64,000 nt of DNA from MFD01275-c22 sp963705885 (GCA_963705885.1 OY970120.1:2728001-2792000); one strand, 5' to 3'. Shown: positions 8,478 through 17,629, numbered from the stretch's first letter. Numbers and translations: made by a program. Notes: a model not told the origin generated them from the letters alone.

Positions 8478-9203
8478 GTGCTGGACATCTCGGGCGCCGG
8501 CCGCCTGGCGGCGTGGGGCACCGCGGTGCTCACCGGCGCCGTGAGCCCCGACGAGGCCGCCGACGAGGTGCGCGGCCCGCTCGACGCCCCGCACCGGGTG
8601 CTGGGCCTGCCCGGCGAGCCGGAGCCGGTGAACCTGCCGTTCGCGCTGGCGTGGCTGGGGTCGAACGGGGTCCGCGGCCTGCGCCTGGTGCTCCCCCGCC
8701 CGGGCGACGCCACCGGGCTGCCCGGCCCGCCGGCCTTCAACCAGCACGCCCTCGCGCGCGGCGAGGCGGTGCTGACCGTGGGCGGCCCGGCGCTCGGGAT
8801 CCTCGACGAGACCCGCGGCACGTGGCGGGCGCAGCCCGTCGACGTCGACCCCCGCACCCCCCTGCCGCTGCACGACGCAGCCCGGGCGCTGCAGGCCGCC
8901 ACCCGCGAGGCCGCCGACCTGCTGGCCCGGCTCGACGTCGCACGGTGGGAGCCCGCCGCCGCCGAGGTGCTCGCCGCCCGGTCCCGGTCCGTACGCGCCA
9001 TGCTCCCCGGGTCGGCTCCCCCGCAGGCCCACGAGGTGCTGGAGCGGGCGCTGCGGCTGACGGCCATCGTCGAGCTGGCCCGCGCAGGCGACGGGGGCTC
9101 GGTCACCGCCGGCGAGATGGCCGCCCGCTCGCAGGTGCTGCGCGACCTCGACGCTTCGGCGCGCCGCGCGACCGAGGCGGCGTGCAGCCCGCCGGTGCGC
9201 TGA
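8478..9203 (+). CDS. conserved-type protein of unknown function
   Basis: I do not recognise a named domain. The 241-residue product is soluble-looking, rich in Ala, Arg and Leu, with no membrane segment or signal peptide. The first half has a mixed alpha/beta character (VNLPFALAWLGSNGVRGLRL, then GLRLVLPRPGD), and the last 100 residues look all-helical. Third-position G+C is high throughout and the frame is clean, so it is a real gene. It diverges from an ABC ATPase gene and converges on glgA. The GTG start rests on the TACCCT box 7 nt upstream. The last two codons and the stop lie in a perfect palindrome shared with the end of glgA. Confidence 0.75.
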   Translation: MLDISGAGRLAAWGTAVLTGAVSPDEAADEVRGPLDAPHRVLGLPGEPEPVNLPFALAWLGSNGVRGLRLVLPRPGDATGLPGPPAFNQHALARGEAVLTVGGPALGILDETRGTWRAQPVDVDPRTPLPLHDAARALQAATREAADLLARLDVARWEPAAAEVLAARSRSVRAMLPGSAPPQAHEVLERALRLTAIVELARAGDGGSVTAGEMAARSQVLRDLDASARRATEAACSPPVR

Positions 9204-9220
9204 GCCGGCTCAGCGCACCG
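9193..9220. terminator. perfect 28-bp palindrome over two convergent stop codons
   Basis: The two 14-bp halves, CGGTGCGCTGAGCC and GGCTCAGCGCACCG, are exact inverted repeats. The first half contains the last codons and TGA of the 8478 gene, the second those of glgA, so both proteins end Val-Arg. The folded RNA would be a GC-rich hairpin on either strand: a bidirectional terminator without a U-tract. Confidence 0.75.
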
Positions 9221-10391
9221 TGCGGTAGAGGTCGAGCGTCTGGGTGGCGATCGCGGGCCAGGAGAACGCCTCCACCGCGCGCCGCCGGCCGGCCTCGCCC
9301 ATCGCCCGCGCCCGCTTCGGGTCCTCGAGCAGCTCGGCGAGCCGCGCGGCGATGTCGGCCTCGAACCGCGACGGGTCCAGCGGCGTGCCGCTGCCGTCGG
9401 TGACCTGCTCGACCGGCACCAGCAGGCCGGTCTCGCCGTCGGCCACCACCTCGGGGATGCCGCCGGTCGCGGTGGCCACCACCGGCACCTCGCAGGCCAT
9501 CGCCTCGAGGTTGACGATGCCCATCGGCTCGTAGACCGACGGGCAGGCGAAGACCGTCGCGTGCGTCAGGACCTGCACGACGTCGGGCCTGGGCATCATC
9601 TGCTCCACCCACACGACGCCGTCGCGGTCGCGGCGCAGCTCGTCGACCAGCACGGTCACCTCGGCGAGGATCTCGTCGGTGTCGGGCGCGCCGGCAAGGA
9701 GGACCAGCTGCACCGACGGGTCCAGCGACAGCGCGGCGCGCAGCAGGTGCGGCAGGCCCTTCTGCCGGGTGATGCGCCCGACGAAGACCACCGACGGCCG
9801 GTCGGGGTCGATGCCCAGCCGGGCGAGGACGTCCGTGCCCGGGTCGGGCCGGTACTCCTGGGTGTCGATGCCGTTGTGGACCACGTGGACCCGCGCGGGG
9901 TCGACGTCGGGGTAGGAGCGCAGCAGGTCGTCGCGCATCCCGGCCGACACCGCGATGACCGCCGCGGCGGTCTCCATCGCCGTGCGCTCGGCCCAGGACG
10001 ACAGGGCGTAGCCGCCGCCGAGCTGCTCGGCCTTCCACGGCCGCAGCGGCTCGAGGCTGTGGGCGCTCACGACGTGCGGCACCCCGTGCAGCAGCGACGC
10101 GACGTGCCCGGCGAGGTTGGCGTACCAGGTGTGCGAGTGCACGAGGTCCGCGTCCTCGCACCCGGCGGCCATGGCCAGGTCCGTGCCGAACGTGGCCAGC
10201 GCGGGGTTGGCGCCGGCGAGACCCGCCGGCACGTCGTACGCCGTGACGCCCGCCTCGTCCCGCGGTCCCCCCATGCAGTGGACGCGCACGTCGACGAGCC
10301 GCCGCAGCTCCCTCGCGAGGTACTCGACGTGGACTCCCGCGCCCCCGTAGACCTCAGGCGGGTACTCGCGGGTGAGCAGGTGGACGCGCAT
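9210..10391 (-). CDS. glgA: glycogen synthase / alpha-maltose-1-phosphate synthase, GT4
   Basis: A 393-residue GT-B, family GT4 glucosyltransferase. N-terminal motifs are REYPPEVYGGAGVHVEYLA (sugar-nucleotide loop, residues 7-25) and HSHTWYANLAG. The C-terminal donor site shows GRITRQKGLPHLL and the ExxxxxxE motif in CPSVYEPMGIVNLEAMACE. In mycobacteria the orthologous, identically placed gene (glgM, Rv1212c) uses ADP-glucose and glucose-1-phosphate to make maltose-1-phosphate for glycogen; I infer the same or a classical glycogen synthase role. It is divergent from glgC, which supplies ADP-glucose, with 34 bp between the starts. Confidence 0.92.
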   Translation of the reverse strand: MRVHLLTREYPPEVYGGAGVHVEYLARELRRLVDVRVHCMGGPRDEAGVTAYDVPAGLAGANPALATFGTDLAMAAGCEDADLVHSHTWYANLAGHVASLLHGVPHVVSAHSLEPLRPWKAEQLGGGYALSSWAERTAMETAAAVIAVSAGMRDDLLRSYPDVDPARVHVVHNGIDTQEYRPDPGTDVLARLGIDPDRPSVVFVGRITRQKGLPHLLRAALSLDPSVQLVLLAGAPDTDEILAEVTVLVDELRRDRDGVVWVEQMMPRPDVVQVLTHATVFACPSVYEPMGIVNLEAMACEVPVVATATGGIPEVVADGETGLLVPVEQVTDGSGTPLDPSRFEADIAARLAELLEDPKRARAMGEAGRRRAVEAFSWPAIATQTLDLYRTVR

Positions 10392-10397
10392 AGCGTG

Positions 10398-10403
10398 ATT
10401 GTG
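10398..10403 (-). promoter_or_regulatory. -10 box of glgA
   Basis: CACAAT on the minus strand, 6 nt before ATG 10391. Confidence 0.4.
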
Positions 10404-10413
10404 CCGCCCTCGA

Positions 10414-10419
10414 TAGGTT
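10414..10419 (+). promoter_or_regulatory. -10 box of glgC
   Basis: TAGGTT, 6 nt before ATG 10426. It lies within 16 bp of the glgA box, so the divergent glycogen promoters are back to back. No Shine-Dalgarno precedes glgC. Confidence 0.5.
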
Positions 10420-10425
10420 CGCACC

Positions 10426-11661
10426 ATGGCTGCGCGGATCCTGTCCATCGTGCTCGCCGGCGGCGAGGGCAAGCGGCTGATGCCGTTGACCGCCGACCGG
10501 GCGAAGCCGGCTGTGCCGTTCGCGGGCATCTACCGGCTCATCGACTTCGTGCTGTCCAACCTGGTCAACGCGGGATACCGCAAGATCGTCGTGCTCACGC
10601 AGTACAAGAGCCACAGCCTCGACCGGCACATCGCCTCGACGTGGCGGCTGTCGGCGATGCTCGGCAACTACATCGCGCCGGTGCCCGCCCAGCAGCGCCT
10701 CGGCCCCCGCTGGTTCGCCGGGTCCGCGGACGCGATCTACCAGAGCCTCAACCTCATCGGCGACGAGCAGCCCGACTACGTCATCGTCTTCGGCGCGGAC
10801 CACATCTACCGCATGGACCCCAGCCAGATGGTCGCCCAGCACATCGAGACCGGCGCCGGCGTCACCGTCGCGGCGATCCGCCAGCCGATCTCGCTCGCCG
10901 ACCAGTTCGGCGTCATCGAGACGGCGAACGACCGGCGGGTCGTCGCAGCCTTCCGCGAGAAGCCGACCGACGCGGTGGGGCTCTCCGACGCGCCCGACGA
11001 GGTCTACGCCTCCATGGGCAACTACGTGTTCTCCACCGACGTGCTGCTCGACGCACTGCGCCGGGACGCGATGGACCCGGCGAGCAAGCACGACATGGGC
11101 GGCAACATCATCCCCATGCTCGTCGCGCGCGGGCAGGCCCACGTCTACGACTTCCGCGACAACGACGTTCCCGGCTCCACCGGCCGCGACAAGGACTACT
11201 GGCGCGACGTCGGGACGCTCGACGCGTTCTACGACGCGCACTCCGACCTCATCGCGGTCCAACCGGACTTCAACCTCTACAACAAGGACTGGCCGATCTA
11301 CACCGCGCACGACCCGCTGCCGCCGGCCAAGTTCGTCCACGACGAGGCCGGTCGGGTCGGACACGCGGTGAGCTCGTTCGTGTCCAGCGGCGCCGTCGTG
11401 TCCGGCGCCCGGGTCGAGGGCTCGATCCTCTCCCCGTGGGTCACCGTGCACTCGTGGGCGCAGGTCACCGGCAGCGTCCTCATGAACAACGTGACGGTCG
11501 GGCGCAACGCCGTCGTGCGCAACGCCATCCTGGACAAGAACGTCGTCGTCCCCGAGAACGCCCGGGTCGGCGTCGACCCGGAGGAGGACCGGGCACGCGG
11601 TTTCGTGGTCTCCGAGGGCGGCATCACCGTCGTCGGCAAGGGCCAGCGCGTCTCCGTGTGA
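10426..11661 (+). CDS. glgC: glucose-1-phosphate adenylyltransferase
   Basis: A 411-residue ADP-glucose pyrophosphorylase: ATP + glucose-1-phosphate to ADP-glucose + PPi. The nucleotidyltransferase motif LAGGEGKRLMPLTADRAKPA is near residue 9, with YRLIDFVLSN and FGADHIYRMD following. The C-terminal 110 residues form a left-handed beta helix (VRNAILDKNVVVPENARVG). Length matches the GlgC family. Divergent from glgA, so substrate supply and polymer synthesis can be co-regulated. A serB-like gene follows 14 nt downstream and may be co-transcribed. Confidence 0.96.
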   Translation: MAARILSIVLAGGEGKRLMPLTADRAKPAVPFAGIYRLIDFVLSNLVNAGYRKIVVLTQYKSHSLDRHIASTWRLSAMLGNYIAPVPAQQRLGPRWFAGSADAIYQSLNLIGDEQPDYVIVFGADHIYRMDPSQMVAQHIETGAGVTVAAIRQPISLADQFGVIETANDRRVVAAFREKPTDAVGLSDAPDEVYASMGNYVFSTDVLLDALRRDAMDPASKHDMGGNIIPMLVARGQAHVYDFRDNDVPGSTGRDKDYWRDVGTLDAFYDAHSDLIAVQPDFNLYNKDWPIYTAHDPLPPAKFVHDEAGRVGHAVSSFVSSGAVVSGARVEGSILSPWVTVHSWAQVTGSVLMNNVTVGRNAVVRNAILDKNVVVPENARVGVDPEEDRARGFVVSEGGITVVGKGQRVSV

Positions 11662-11675
11662 GACGGGTCGACCTG

Positions 11676-12887
11676 ATGCCCAGCGCCGTCCAGCTCCTCG
11701 TCACGGTGACCGGGAAGGACCGGCCCGGCGTGACGTCCGCCCTGCTCGACACCCTCAAGGGCCGCGGGCTCGCGGTCGTCGACGTGGAGCAGGTCGTGAT
11801 CAGGGGCCGGCTCGTGCTCGGTGTCCTGCTGCACGGGTCGGCCGGCGTGGAGGCGCGGGTCCGCCCGGCGCTCGAGGCGGCCCTGGCGCCGCTGGGCATG
11901 GAGGTCGAGGTGTCGGCCGGCCCGCCCGAGGACGCGTCGCACCGCCGGGGCCGCAGCCACGTGACCGTGCTGGGCCACCCGCTGCGCCCGGACGCGCTCG
12001 GCGGCATCGCGGGGTGCATCGCCGACTACGGCGGCAACATCGACCGCATCGTGCGCATCGCGCGCTACCCGGTCACCGCGGTCCAGCTCGAGGTGTCGGG
12101 CGCCGACCCGGCCGTGCTGCGCTCCCAGCTCGCACTCACGGCGTCCGCTCTCGGCGTCGACGTCGCGGTCGAGCGGTCCGGACTGCACAGGCGCGCCAAG
12201 CGGCTGGTCGTGATGGACGTCGACTCGACGCTGGTGCAGGGCGAGGTCATCGAGATGCTCGCCGGGCACGCCGGGTGCGCCGACGAGGTCGCGGCCGTGA
12301 CCGCGCGCGCGATGCGCGGCGAGATCGACTTCGCCGAGTCGCTGCGGGCCCGCGTCAGGCTGCTCGCCGGTGTCGACGTCGCGGCCCTCGACGCGGTCCG
12401 CCGCGACCTCGAGCTCGCCCGCGGCGCGCGGACGTTCGTGCGGACCCTCAAACGCCTCGACTACCGCCTCGCGGTGGTGAGCGGGGGCTTCACCCAGGTG
12501 ACCGACGGGCTGGTGGCCGACCTCGGCATCGACTACAGCGCCGCCAACACCCTCGACGTGCGCGACGGGCGGCTGACCGGCGACCTCGTCGGCCCGGTGC
12601 TCGACCGGGCGGGGAAGGCGGCCGCCCTGGAGCGCTTCGCGCAGGAGGCGGGGGTGCCTCTGGCGCAGACGGTGGCCATCGGCGACGGCGCCAACGACCT
12701 GGACATGCTGGCCCTGTCGGGCCTGGGCATCGCCTACAACGCCAAACCGGTGGTGCGCGAGGCCGCCGACGCGGCCCTGAACGTGCCCTACCTCGACGCG
12801 ATCCTGTTCCTGCTCGGCATCAGCCGCGAGGAGGTCGAGGAGGCCGACGCGGCGGAGGGCATCTCGGTCCTCGCGCCACCGACCTGA
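11676..12887 (+). CDS. serB: phosphoserine phosphatase with N-terminal ACT domains
   Basis: A 403-residue SerB, catalysing the last step of serine synthesis. Two ACT-like regulatory domains occupy about residues 5-165, starting LLVTVTGKDRPGVTSALLD. The HAD catalytic core follows: VVMDVDSTLVQGE with nucleophile D181 and acid D183, SGGFTQV, the Lys region DRAGKAAALERFA, and GDGANDLDML. The two-ACT architecture is that of mycobacterial SerB2, where serine binds the ACT domains. A GTG at 11658 is in frame but lies inside glgC; I prefer ATG 11676, though it has only a weak Shine-Dalgarno. Confidence 0.92.
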   Translation: MPSAVQLLVTVTGKDRPGVTSALLDTLKGRGLAVVDVEQVVIRGRLVLGVLLHGSAGVEARVRPALEAALAPLGMEVEVSAGPPEDASHRRGRSHVTVLGHPLRPDALGGIAGCIADYGGNIDRIVRIARYPVTAVQLEVSGADPAVLRSQLALTASALGVDVAVERSGLHRRAKRLVVMDVDSTLVQGEVIEMLAGHAGCADEVAAVTARAMRGEIDFAESLRARVRLLAGVDVAALDAVRRDLELARGARTFVRTLKRLDYRLAVVSGGFTQVTDGLVADLGIDYSAANTLDVRDGRLTGDLVGPVLDRAGKAAALERFAQEAGVPLAQTVAIGDGANDLDMLALSGLGIAYNAKPVVREAADAALNVPYLDAILFLLGISREEVEEADAAEGISVLAPPT

Positions 12888-12911
12888 CCGGCGCGGGGAC
12901 CGGCGGGCCGC

Positions 12912-13454
12912 TCAGGCACCGGTCGCTCCGTCGAGGCGCTCGCGCAGCAGGTCGGCGTGGCCGTTGTGGCGGGCGTACTCGGCCACGAGGTGGACGAGCG
13001 CGAATCGCAGCGAGAACGCGGCGCCGTCGCGGCGACGGGTGCCGGTGTCGTCGAGGGACCGGGCCGCCACGATCGCCCGCGACCGCTCGCACTCGCGACG
13101 CCACAGGTCGAGGTCGGCCACGGCATCTCCGCCGGGGAAGACGAAGTCCTGGTCGGGGTCGTCGTCGGAGTAGAAGAGCATCGGCAGGTCCTCACCCGCG
13201 AGCTGGGTGCTGAACCACCAGCGCTCGACACCGGCGAGATGGCGCACGAGGCCGTGCAGGCTCAGCGTGGACGGCGGGACGCCGCGCTGGGACAGCCGCT
13301 CGGGCGGGACGCCGAGGCACTTGGCCTCGAAGGTCGCCCGGTGCCAGTCGAGCATCGCCGTGAGCACGGCGCGCTCGTCGCCGGTCGGCGGGACCTCGGG
13401 GCGGTCGACGCCGGCCAGCACCGGGGCGTAGTTGTCGGCGGGGATCTCGGTCAC
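12912..13454 (-). CDS. DinB/DUF664 family protein
   Basis: A 180-residue four-helix-bundle protein of the DinB superfamily, DUF664 branch. Helices with the conserved metal-site His residues are visible: LDWHRATFEAK near 34, LHGLVRHLAGVERWWF near 66 and HLVAEYARHNGHADLLRE near the C-terminus. Members are thought to be mycothiol- or bacillithiol-dependent transferases acting on toxic electrophiles; the substrate is unknown. The GTG start is supported by a CAGGCT box 6 nt upstream. It converges on serB with a 24-nt gap. Confidence 0.88.
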   Translation of the reverse strand: MTEIPADNYAPVLAGVDRPEVPPTGDERAVLTAMLDWHRATFEAKCLGVPPERLSQRGVPPSTLSLHGLVRHLAGVERWWFSTQLAGEDLPMLFYSDDDPDQDFVFPGGDAVADLDLWRRECERSRAIVAARSLDDTGTRRRDGAAFSLRFALVHLVAEYARHNGHADLLRERLDGATGA

Positions 13455-13460
13455 GGGACG

Positions 13461-13466
13461 AGCCTG
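13461..13466 (-). promoter_or_regulatory. -10 box of the DinB gene
   Basis: CAGGCT on the minus strand, 6 nt before GTG 13454. Confidence 0.35.
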
Positions 13467-13487
13467 CCACCGGCCGCCGACAGCCCG

Positions 13488-13943
13488 TCAGCGCGGCGGC
13501 TCCCACGTGGTCACCAGCCGGCCGCCGTCGAGGTCGACGACCGCGACGGCACCCGGGCGCATCCCGTGCAGGCGACCGACGGCGAGGGCGAGGACGTGCT
13601 CCATCGTGGGGTTGTGCCCCACGACGACGGTGGTGCCGGCGGGCGCGGCCCGGACCTCGTCCAGGACGTCGGTGGCGCCCGCCAGGTAGAAGCCGCGCTC
13701 GACCCGCACCGTCGGGCAGGGCACGGAGGTGGCGATGGCGTCCCAGGTCTGGCGGGCGCGGGTGGCCGAGGAGCACAGCACGACGTCCGGGGCGGGCACG
13801 TTCCCGGCGAGCCAGCGCCCGGCCTCGGCCGCGGCGGCCCGGCCCTTGCCGGTGAGCCGGCGGTCGTGGTCGGCCCCTTCCTCGCCCGACTCCGCCTTGG
13901 CGTGGCGGACGAGGACCAGGAGACGGCTCGGCGCGTCGCTCAT
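13488..13943 (-). CDS. SixA-type histidine phosphatase
   Basis: A 151-residue phosphatase of the histidine phosphatase (phosphoglycerate mutase-like) superfamily. The catalytic RHG-type motif reads LVRHAKAES, the standard SixA variant with Ala replacing Gly, and the second His is in VVGHNPTMEHVL. Other conserved pieces are DHDRRLTGKGR and CSSATRARQTW. SixA dephosphorylates phosphohistidine on HPt or PTS proteins in E. coli; actinobacterial targets are unknown. It is divergent from cphB with about 45 bp between the starts. Confidence 0.9.
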   Translation of the reverse strand: MSDAPSRLLVLVRHAKAESGEEGADHDRRLTGKGRAAAAEAGRWLAGNVPAPDVVLCSSATRARQTWDAIATSVPCPTVRVERGFYLAGATDVLDEVRAAPAGTTVVVGHNPTMEHVLALAVGRLHGMRPGAVAVVDLDGGRLVTTWEPPR

Positions 13944-13949
13944 GACGAC

Positions 13950-13955
13950 ATCGTG
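13950..13955 (-). promoter_or_regulatory. -10 box of the SixA gene
   Basis: CACGAT on the minus strand, 6 nt before ATG 13943. Confidence 0.4.
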
Positions 13956-13976
13956 CCGTGCGAGGGCCACGCCCCC

Positions 13977-13982
13977 TAGGCT
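13977..13982 (+). promoter_or_regulatory. -10 box of the cphB-cphA operon
   Basis: TAGGCT, 6 nt before GTG 13989; fits a leaderless start of cphB. Confidence 0.5.
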
Positions 13983-13988
13983 CGGCCC

Positions 13989-14861
13989 GTGGCCAGCCGA
14001 CCCGTCCGTGCCGTCAGCCGGGGCACCCTGTGCGTGATCGGCGGGGCCGAGGACCGCTCCGGCGACCGCGTCGTGCTCCGCGCGTTCCTCGACCTGGCCG
14101 GCGGCGAGGGTGCCCGGGTCGCCGTGCTCGCCACCGCGTCGTCGCTCGGGCCGGAGATCCTCGACGCCTACGACGAGACCTTCCGCAGCCTCGGCGCCGC
14201 CGACGTGCTGCGCCTGCGGCCGGAGACCCGTGCCGACGCCGAGGACCCGGACCTCGCCGCGGCCCTCGGCGACGTCGACGCCGTGTTCATGACCGGCGGC
14301 AACCAGCTCAAGCTGGCCGGCGCGGTCGCCGGGACGGCGTTCGGGGCGGCCATCCTGGCGGCCTACGACCGCGGCGCAGTCGTCGGCGGCACGTCCGCCG
14401 GCGCGAGCGTCGTCAGCGAGCACATGATCGCCTTCGGGGACGACATCGACTCCCCTCGCCAGGGCACGACGGCCTCGGCGGCCGGGCTCGGGCTGCTGCC
14501 CGACGTCGTCGTCGACCAGCACTTCGCCCAGCGCGACCGCTACCCGCGGCTGCTCTCCATCATCGCCCGGTCGCCACGCCTGCTCGGCGTCGGCATCGAC
14601 GAGGACACCGCGGCCGTCGTCCGCGGCGGTCGTGACCTCGAGGTCGTCGGCGCCGGCTGCGTGCTCGTCGTGGACGCGACCCACGCGGTCAGCGACGCCC
14701 ACCTCGCCGAGCTCGGGGCGCCGCTGCTCGTCTCGGGCGCGGTCGTGCACTCGCTGCCGGCCGGCGCCCGCTTCGACCTCGTCGAGCGCCGCCTGGTGTC
14801 CTTCGTGGAGACCCACCTGGCCCACCAGCTCGTGCACCAGACCGAGGAGGACGACGAGTGA
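13989..14861 (+). CDS. cphB: cyanophycinase
   Basis: A 290-residue peptidase of family S51 that cuts cyanophycin (multi-L-arginyl-poly-L-aspartate) into beta-Asp-Arg dipeptides. Motifs: TLCVIGGAEDRSG at residue 14, DAVFMTGGNQLKL, the nucleophile elbow VGGTSAGASVVS, and LLPDVVVDQHFAQRDR, which carries the conserved Gln-His. Length fits bacterial cyanophycinase. It overlaps cphA by 4 nt (GTGA), so polymer breakdown and synthesis are translationally coupled. No signal peptide, so it acts on the intracellular granule. Confidence 0.94.
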   Translation: MASRPVRAVSRGTLCVIGGAEDRSGDRVVLRAFLDLAGGEGARVAVLATASSLGPEILDAYDETFRSLGAADVLRLRPETRADAEDPDLAAALGDVDAVFMTGGNQLKLAGAVAGTAFGAAILAAYDRGAVVGGTSAGASVVSEHMIAFGDDIDSPRQGTTASAAGLGLLPDVVVDQHFAQRDRYPRLLSIIARSPRLLGVGIDEDTAAVVRGGRDLEVVGAGCVLVVDATHAVSDAHLAELGAPLLVSGAVVHSLPAGARFDLVERRLVSFVETHLAHQLVHQTEEDDE

Positions 14862-17629
14862 GCGCCGCAGCCCGGGCCGACCTCGCGATCCTGCAGACCC
14901 GCGTCTACCGGGGCCCCAACCTGTGGTCGTACGAGCCGGCGGTGCATCTCGTCGTCGACCTCGGCTCCCTCGAGGACCACCCCTCCAACACGATCCCCGG
15001 CTTCGTCGACGGCCTGGTCGACGCGCTGCCCGGCATCGCCCGTCACACCTGCTCGCGGGGTCACCGCGGAGGGTTCCTCGAGCGGCTCAAGGAGGGCACC
15101 TGGCTCGGGCACGTGGCCGAGCACGCTGCCCTGCAGCTGCAGCAGGAGGCGGGCCACGAGATCCGCCGCGGCAAGACCCGCGGGACGGGCGTGCGCGGGC
15201 AGTACAACGTGATCTACGGCTACGTCGACGAGCAGGTCGGGCTGGCGGCGGGTGCACTGGCCGTGCGGCTGGTGAACCACCTCGTCGAGCCGGACCCGGA
15301 GTTCCACTTCGACGCCGAGCTGGAGCGCTTCCTCGTCCAGGCCGAGCGCACCGCCTTCGGGCCCTCGACGCAGGCGATCCTCGACGAGGCGGTCTCGCGC
15401 GACATCCCCTGGCTGCGGCTGAACCAGCACTCGCTCGTGCAGCTGGGCCAGGGCGTCCACCAGCAGCGCATCCGCGCGACGATGACGTCGAACACCTCGG
15501 CGCTCGCGGTCGACATCGCCGGCGACAAGGAGCTGACCACGCGGCTGCTCTCGGCCGCCGGTCTGCCGGTGCCACGGTCGGAGTCCGTGCGCACCGTCGA
15601 GCAGGCGGTGCGGGTCGCCGACCGCATCGGCTACCCGGTCGTGTGCAAGCCGCTGGACGGCAACCACGGCCGCGGTGTCGTCCTGGACATCGCCGACGCC
15701 GACGAGCTGCGCGAGGCGTTCCCGGTGGCGCAGGACGAGTCACGGCGCGGCTGGGTGATCATCGAGTCGCTGATCACCGGCAAGGACTACCGGGTCCTCG
15801 TCATCGGCGGACGCATGGTGGCCCTGGCCGAGCGGGTGCCCGCGCACGTCGTCGGCGACGGCGTCCACACCGTCCTCGAGCTGGTCGACGAGACGAACGC
15901 CGACCCGCGGCGGGGCGTGGGCCACGAGAAGGTCCTGACCCGCATCAAGGTCGACGACGCCGCGGTCGCGCTCGTGGCCGAGCAGGGGCTCGGCATGGAC
16001 GACGTCCCGCCGGCCGGGGCGATGGTCAAGCTCACCCTCACCGGCAACATGTCGACCGGCGGCATCTCCATCGACCGGACGCTCGAGGCGCACCCCGACA
16101 ACGTCGAGATCGCCGAGGAGGCCGCGCGGGTCGTCGGCCTCGACGTGGCGGGCATCGACTTCATCAGCCCCGACATCGCCGAGCCGGTCCGTGAGACCGG
16201 AGGCGCGATCTGCGAGGTCAACGCCGCGCCGGGCTTCCGCATGCACACCCACCCGACCATCGGCGACACGCAGTTCGTGGCCAAGCCGGTCGTGGACTCC
16301 CTGTTCCCACCCGGGTCGCCCAGCCGCATCCCGATCGTCGCGGTCACCGGCACGAACGGGAAGACGACGACGGCACGGATGATCGCCCACGTCTTCAAGG
16401 GCATGGGCCGCAAGGTCGGCATGACCTCGACCGACGGCATCGTCATCGACGAGAGGCTGGTCATCCGGTCCGACGCGTCCGGGCCGAAGTCGGCCCGCAT
16501 GGTGCTGCAGAACCCACGGGTGGACTTCGCGGTCTTCGAGGTGGCCCGCGGCGGCATCCTGCGCGAGGGGCTGGGCTACCAGCGCAACGACGTGGCCGTG
16601 GTCCTCAACGTCGCCCCGGACCACCTGGGCATGCGGGGCGTCGACACGCTGGAGCAGCTGGCCGACGTCAAGCAGGTGATCGTCGAGGCCGTCCCCCGTG
16701 ACGGGTTCGCCGTGCTGAACGCCGACGACGAGCTGGTGCGTGGCATGCGGCGCCGCTGCTCGGGCGAGGTCGTGTGGTTCTCGATGGCCGAGGCCGGCAC
16801 GGACGTACGGGACATGATCGACGACCACTGCCGGCGCGGCGGCCGCGCCGTGGTGCTGGAGAGCGGCGACCTCGGCGAGATGATCATGATCCGGCACGGC
16901 CGGCGGTCGATGCAGCTGGCCTGGACGCACCTGCTGCCGGCGACCTTCGGCGGCAAGGCGAAGATGAACGTCGCGAACTCGCTGGCGGCAGCCGCCGCGG
17001 CGTTCGCGGCGGGGGCGCACCTGCACGACATCCGGCAGGGGCTGCGGACGTTCACGACGTCCTACTACCTGTCCCCCGGGCGGCTGAACCAGATCGACGT
17101 CGGCGGCACCACGGTCATCGTCGACTACTGCCACAACGCGCCCGGCATGCGCATGCTCGGCGACTTCGTGGAGCGGCTGGCCGAGGACGCGGGGGCCGTG
17201 ACCGACCTGGCGCGCCCTCAGCGCATCGGCGTGATCGCGACGGCGGGCGACCGGCGCGACGAGGACATGCGCGAGCTGGGGTCGGTGGCCGCGGAGCACT
17301 TCGACGTGCTCGTGGTTCGCGAGGACGAGGCACTGCGCGGTCGTCCGCGCGGTGAGGTCGCCGGGCTGGTCGCCGACGGCGCTCGCGCCCGGATGGCCGA
17401 CGGAGCCCGGTGCAAGCAGGTCGAGATCGTGCTCGAGGAGATCCCCGCGATGCACGAGGCGATGGCCCGGGCCAACCCCGCCGACCTGGTCGTCCTCTGC
17501 GTGGACAAGCACGGGGCGGTGCTCACCGAGCTGGAGGGCATGTCGCAGCGGGCGCAGGCAGGCGCCCACCTCGGCGAGGACGTCGGCGACCCCGACCGCG
17601 CGCCCGCACCGGCACCGTCGGGCCCGTGA
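14858..17629 (+). CDS. cphA: cyanophycin synthetase
   Basis: A 923-residue enzyme that extends a poly-Asp backbone and attaches Arg to each side chain, using two ATP per unit. Domains in order: N-terminal cyanophycin-synthetase domain (about 1-160, RVYRGPNLWSYEPAVHLVVD), ATP-grasp (about 210-475, VVCKPLDGNHGRGVVLD) that adds Asp, and a Mur-ligase-like module (about 485-890) that adds Arg. The Mur P-loop is VTGTNGKTTTARM near residue 495, followed by ARGGILREGLGYQRNDVAVV and DYCHNAPGM. All three modules look intact. Central gene of a cphB-cphA-hydrolase operon with GTGA overlaps at both ends. Confidence 0.96.
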   Translation: MSAAARADLAILQTRVYRGPNLWSYEPAVHLVVDLGSLEDHPSNTIPGFVDGLVDALPGIARHTCSRGHRGGFLERLKEGTWLGHVAEHAALQLQQEAGHEIRRGKTRGTGVRGQYNVIYGYVDEQVGLAAGALAVRLVNHLVEPDPEFHFDAELERFLVQAERTAFGPSTQAILDEAVSRDIPWLRLNQHSLVQLGQGVHQQRIRATMTSNTSALAVDIAGDKELTTRLLSAAGLPVPRSESVRTVEQAVRVADRIGYPVVCKPLDGNHGRGVVLDIADADELREAFPVAQDESRRGWVIIESLITGKDYRVLVIGGRMVALAERVPAHVVGDGVHTVLELVDETNADPRRGVGHEKVLTRIKVDDAAVALVAEQGLGMDDVPPAGAMVKLTLTGNMSTGGISIDRTLEAHPDNVEIAEEAARVVGLDVAGIDFISPDIAEPVRETGGAICEVNAAPGFRMHTHPTIGDTQFVAKPVVDSLFPPGSPSRIPIVAVTGTNGKTTTARMIAHVFKGMGRKVGMTSTDGIVIDERLVIRSDASGPKSARMVLQNPRVDFAVFEVARGGILREGLGYQRNDVAVVLNVAPDHLGMRGVDTLEQLADVKQVIVEAVPRDGFAVLNADDELVRGMRRRCSGEVVWFSMAEAGTDVRDMIDDHCRRGGRAVVLESGDLGEMIMIRHGRRSMQLAWTHLLPATFGGKAKMNVANSLAAAAAAFAAGAHLHDIRQGLRTFTTSYYLSPGRLNQIDVGGTTVIVDYCHNAPGMRMLGDFVERLAEDAGAVTDLARPQRIGVIATAGDRRDEDMRELGSVAAEHFDVLVVREDEALRGRPRGEVAGLVADGARARMADGARCKQVEIVLEEIPAMHEAMARANPADLVVLCVDKHGAVLTELEGMSQRAQAGAHLGEDVGDPDRAPAPAPSGP

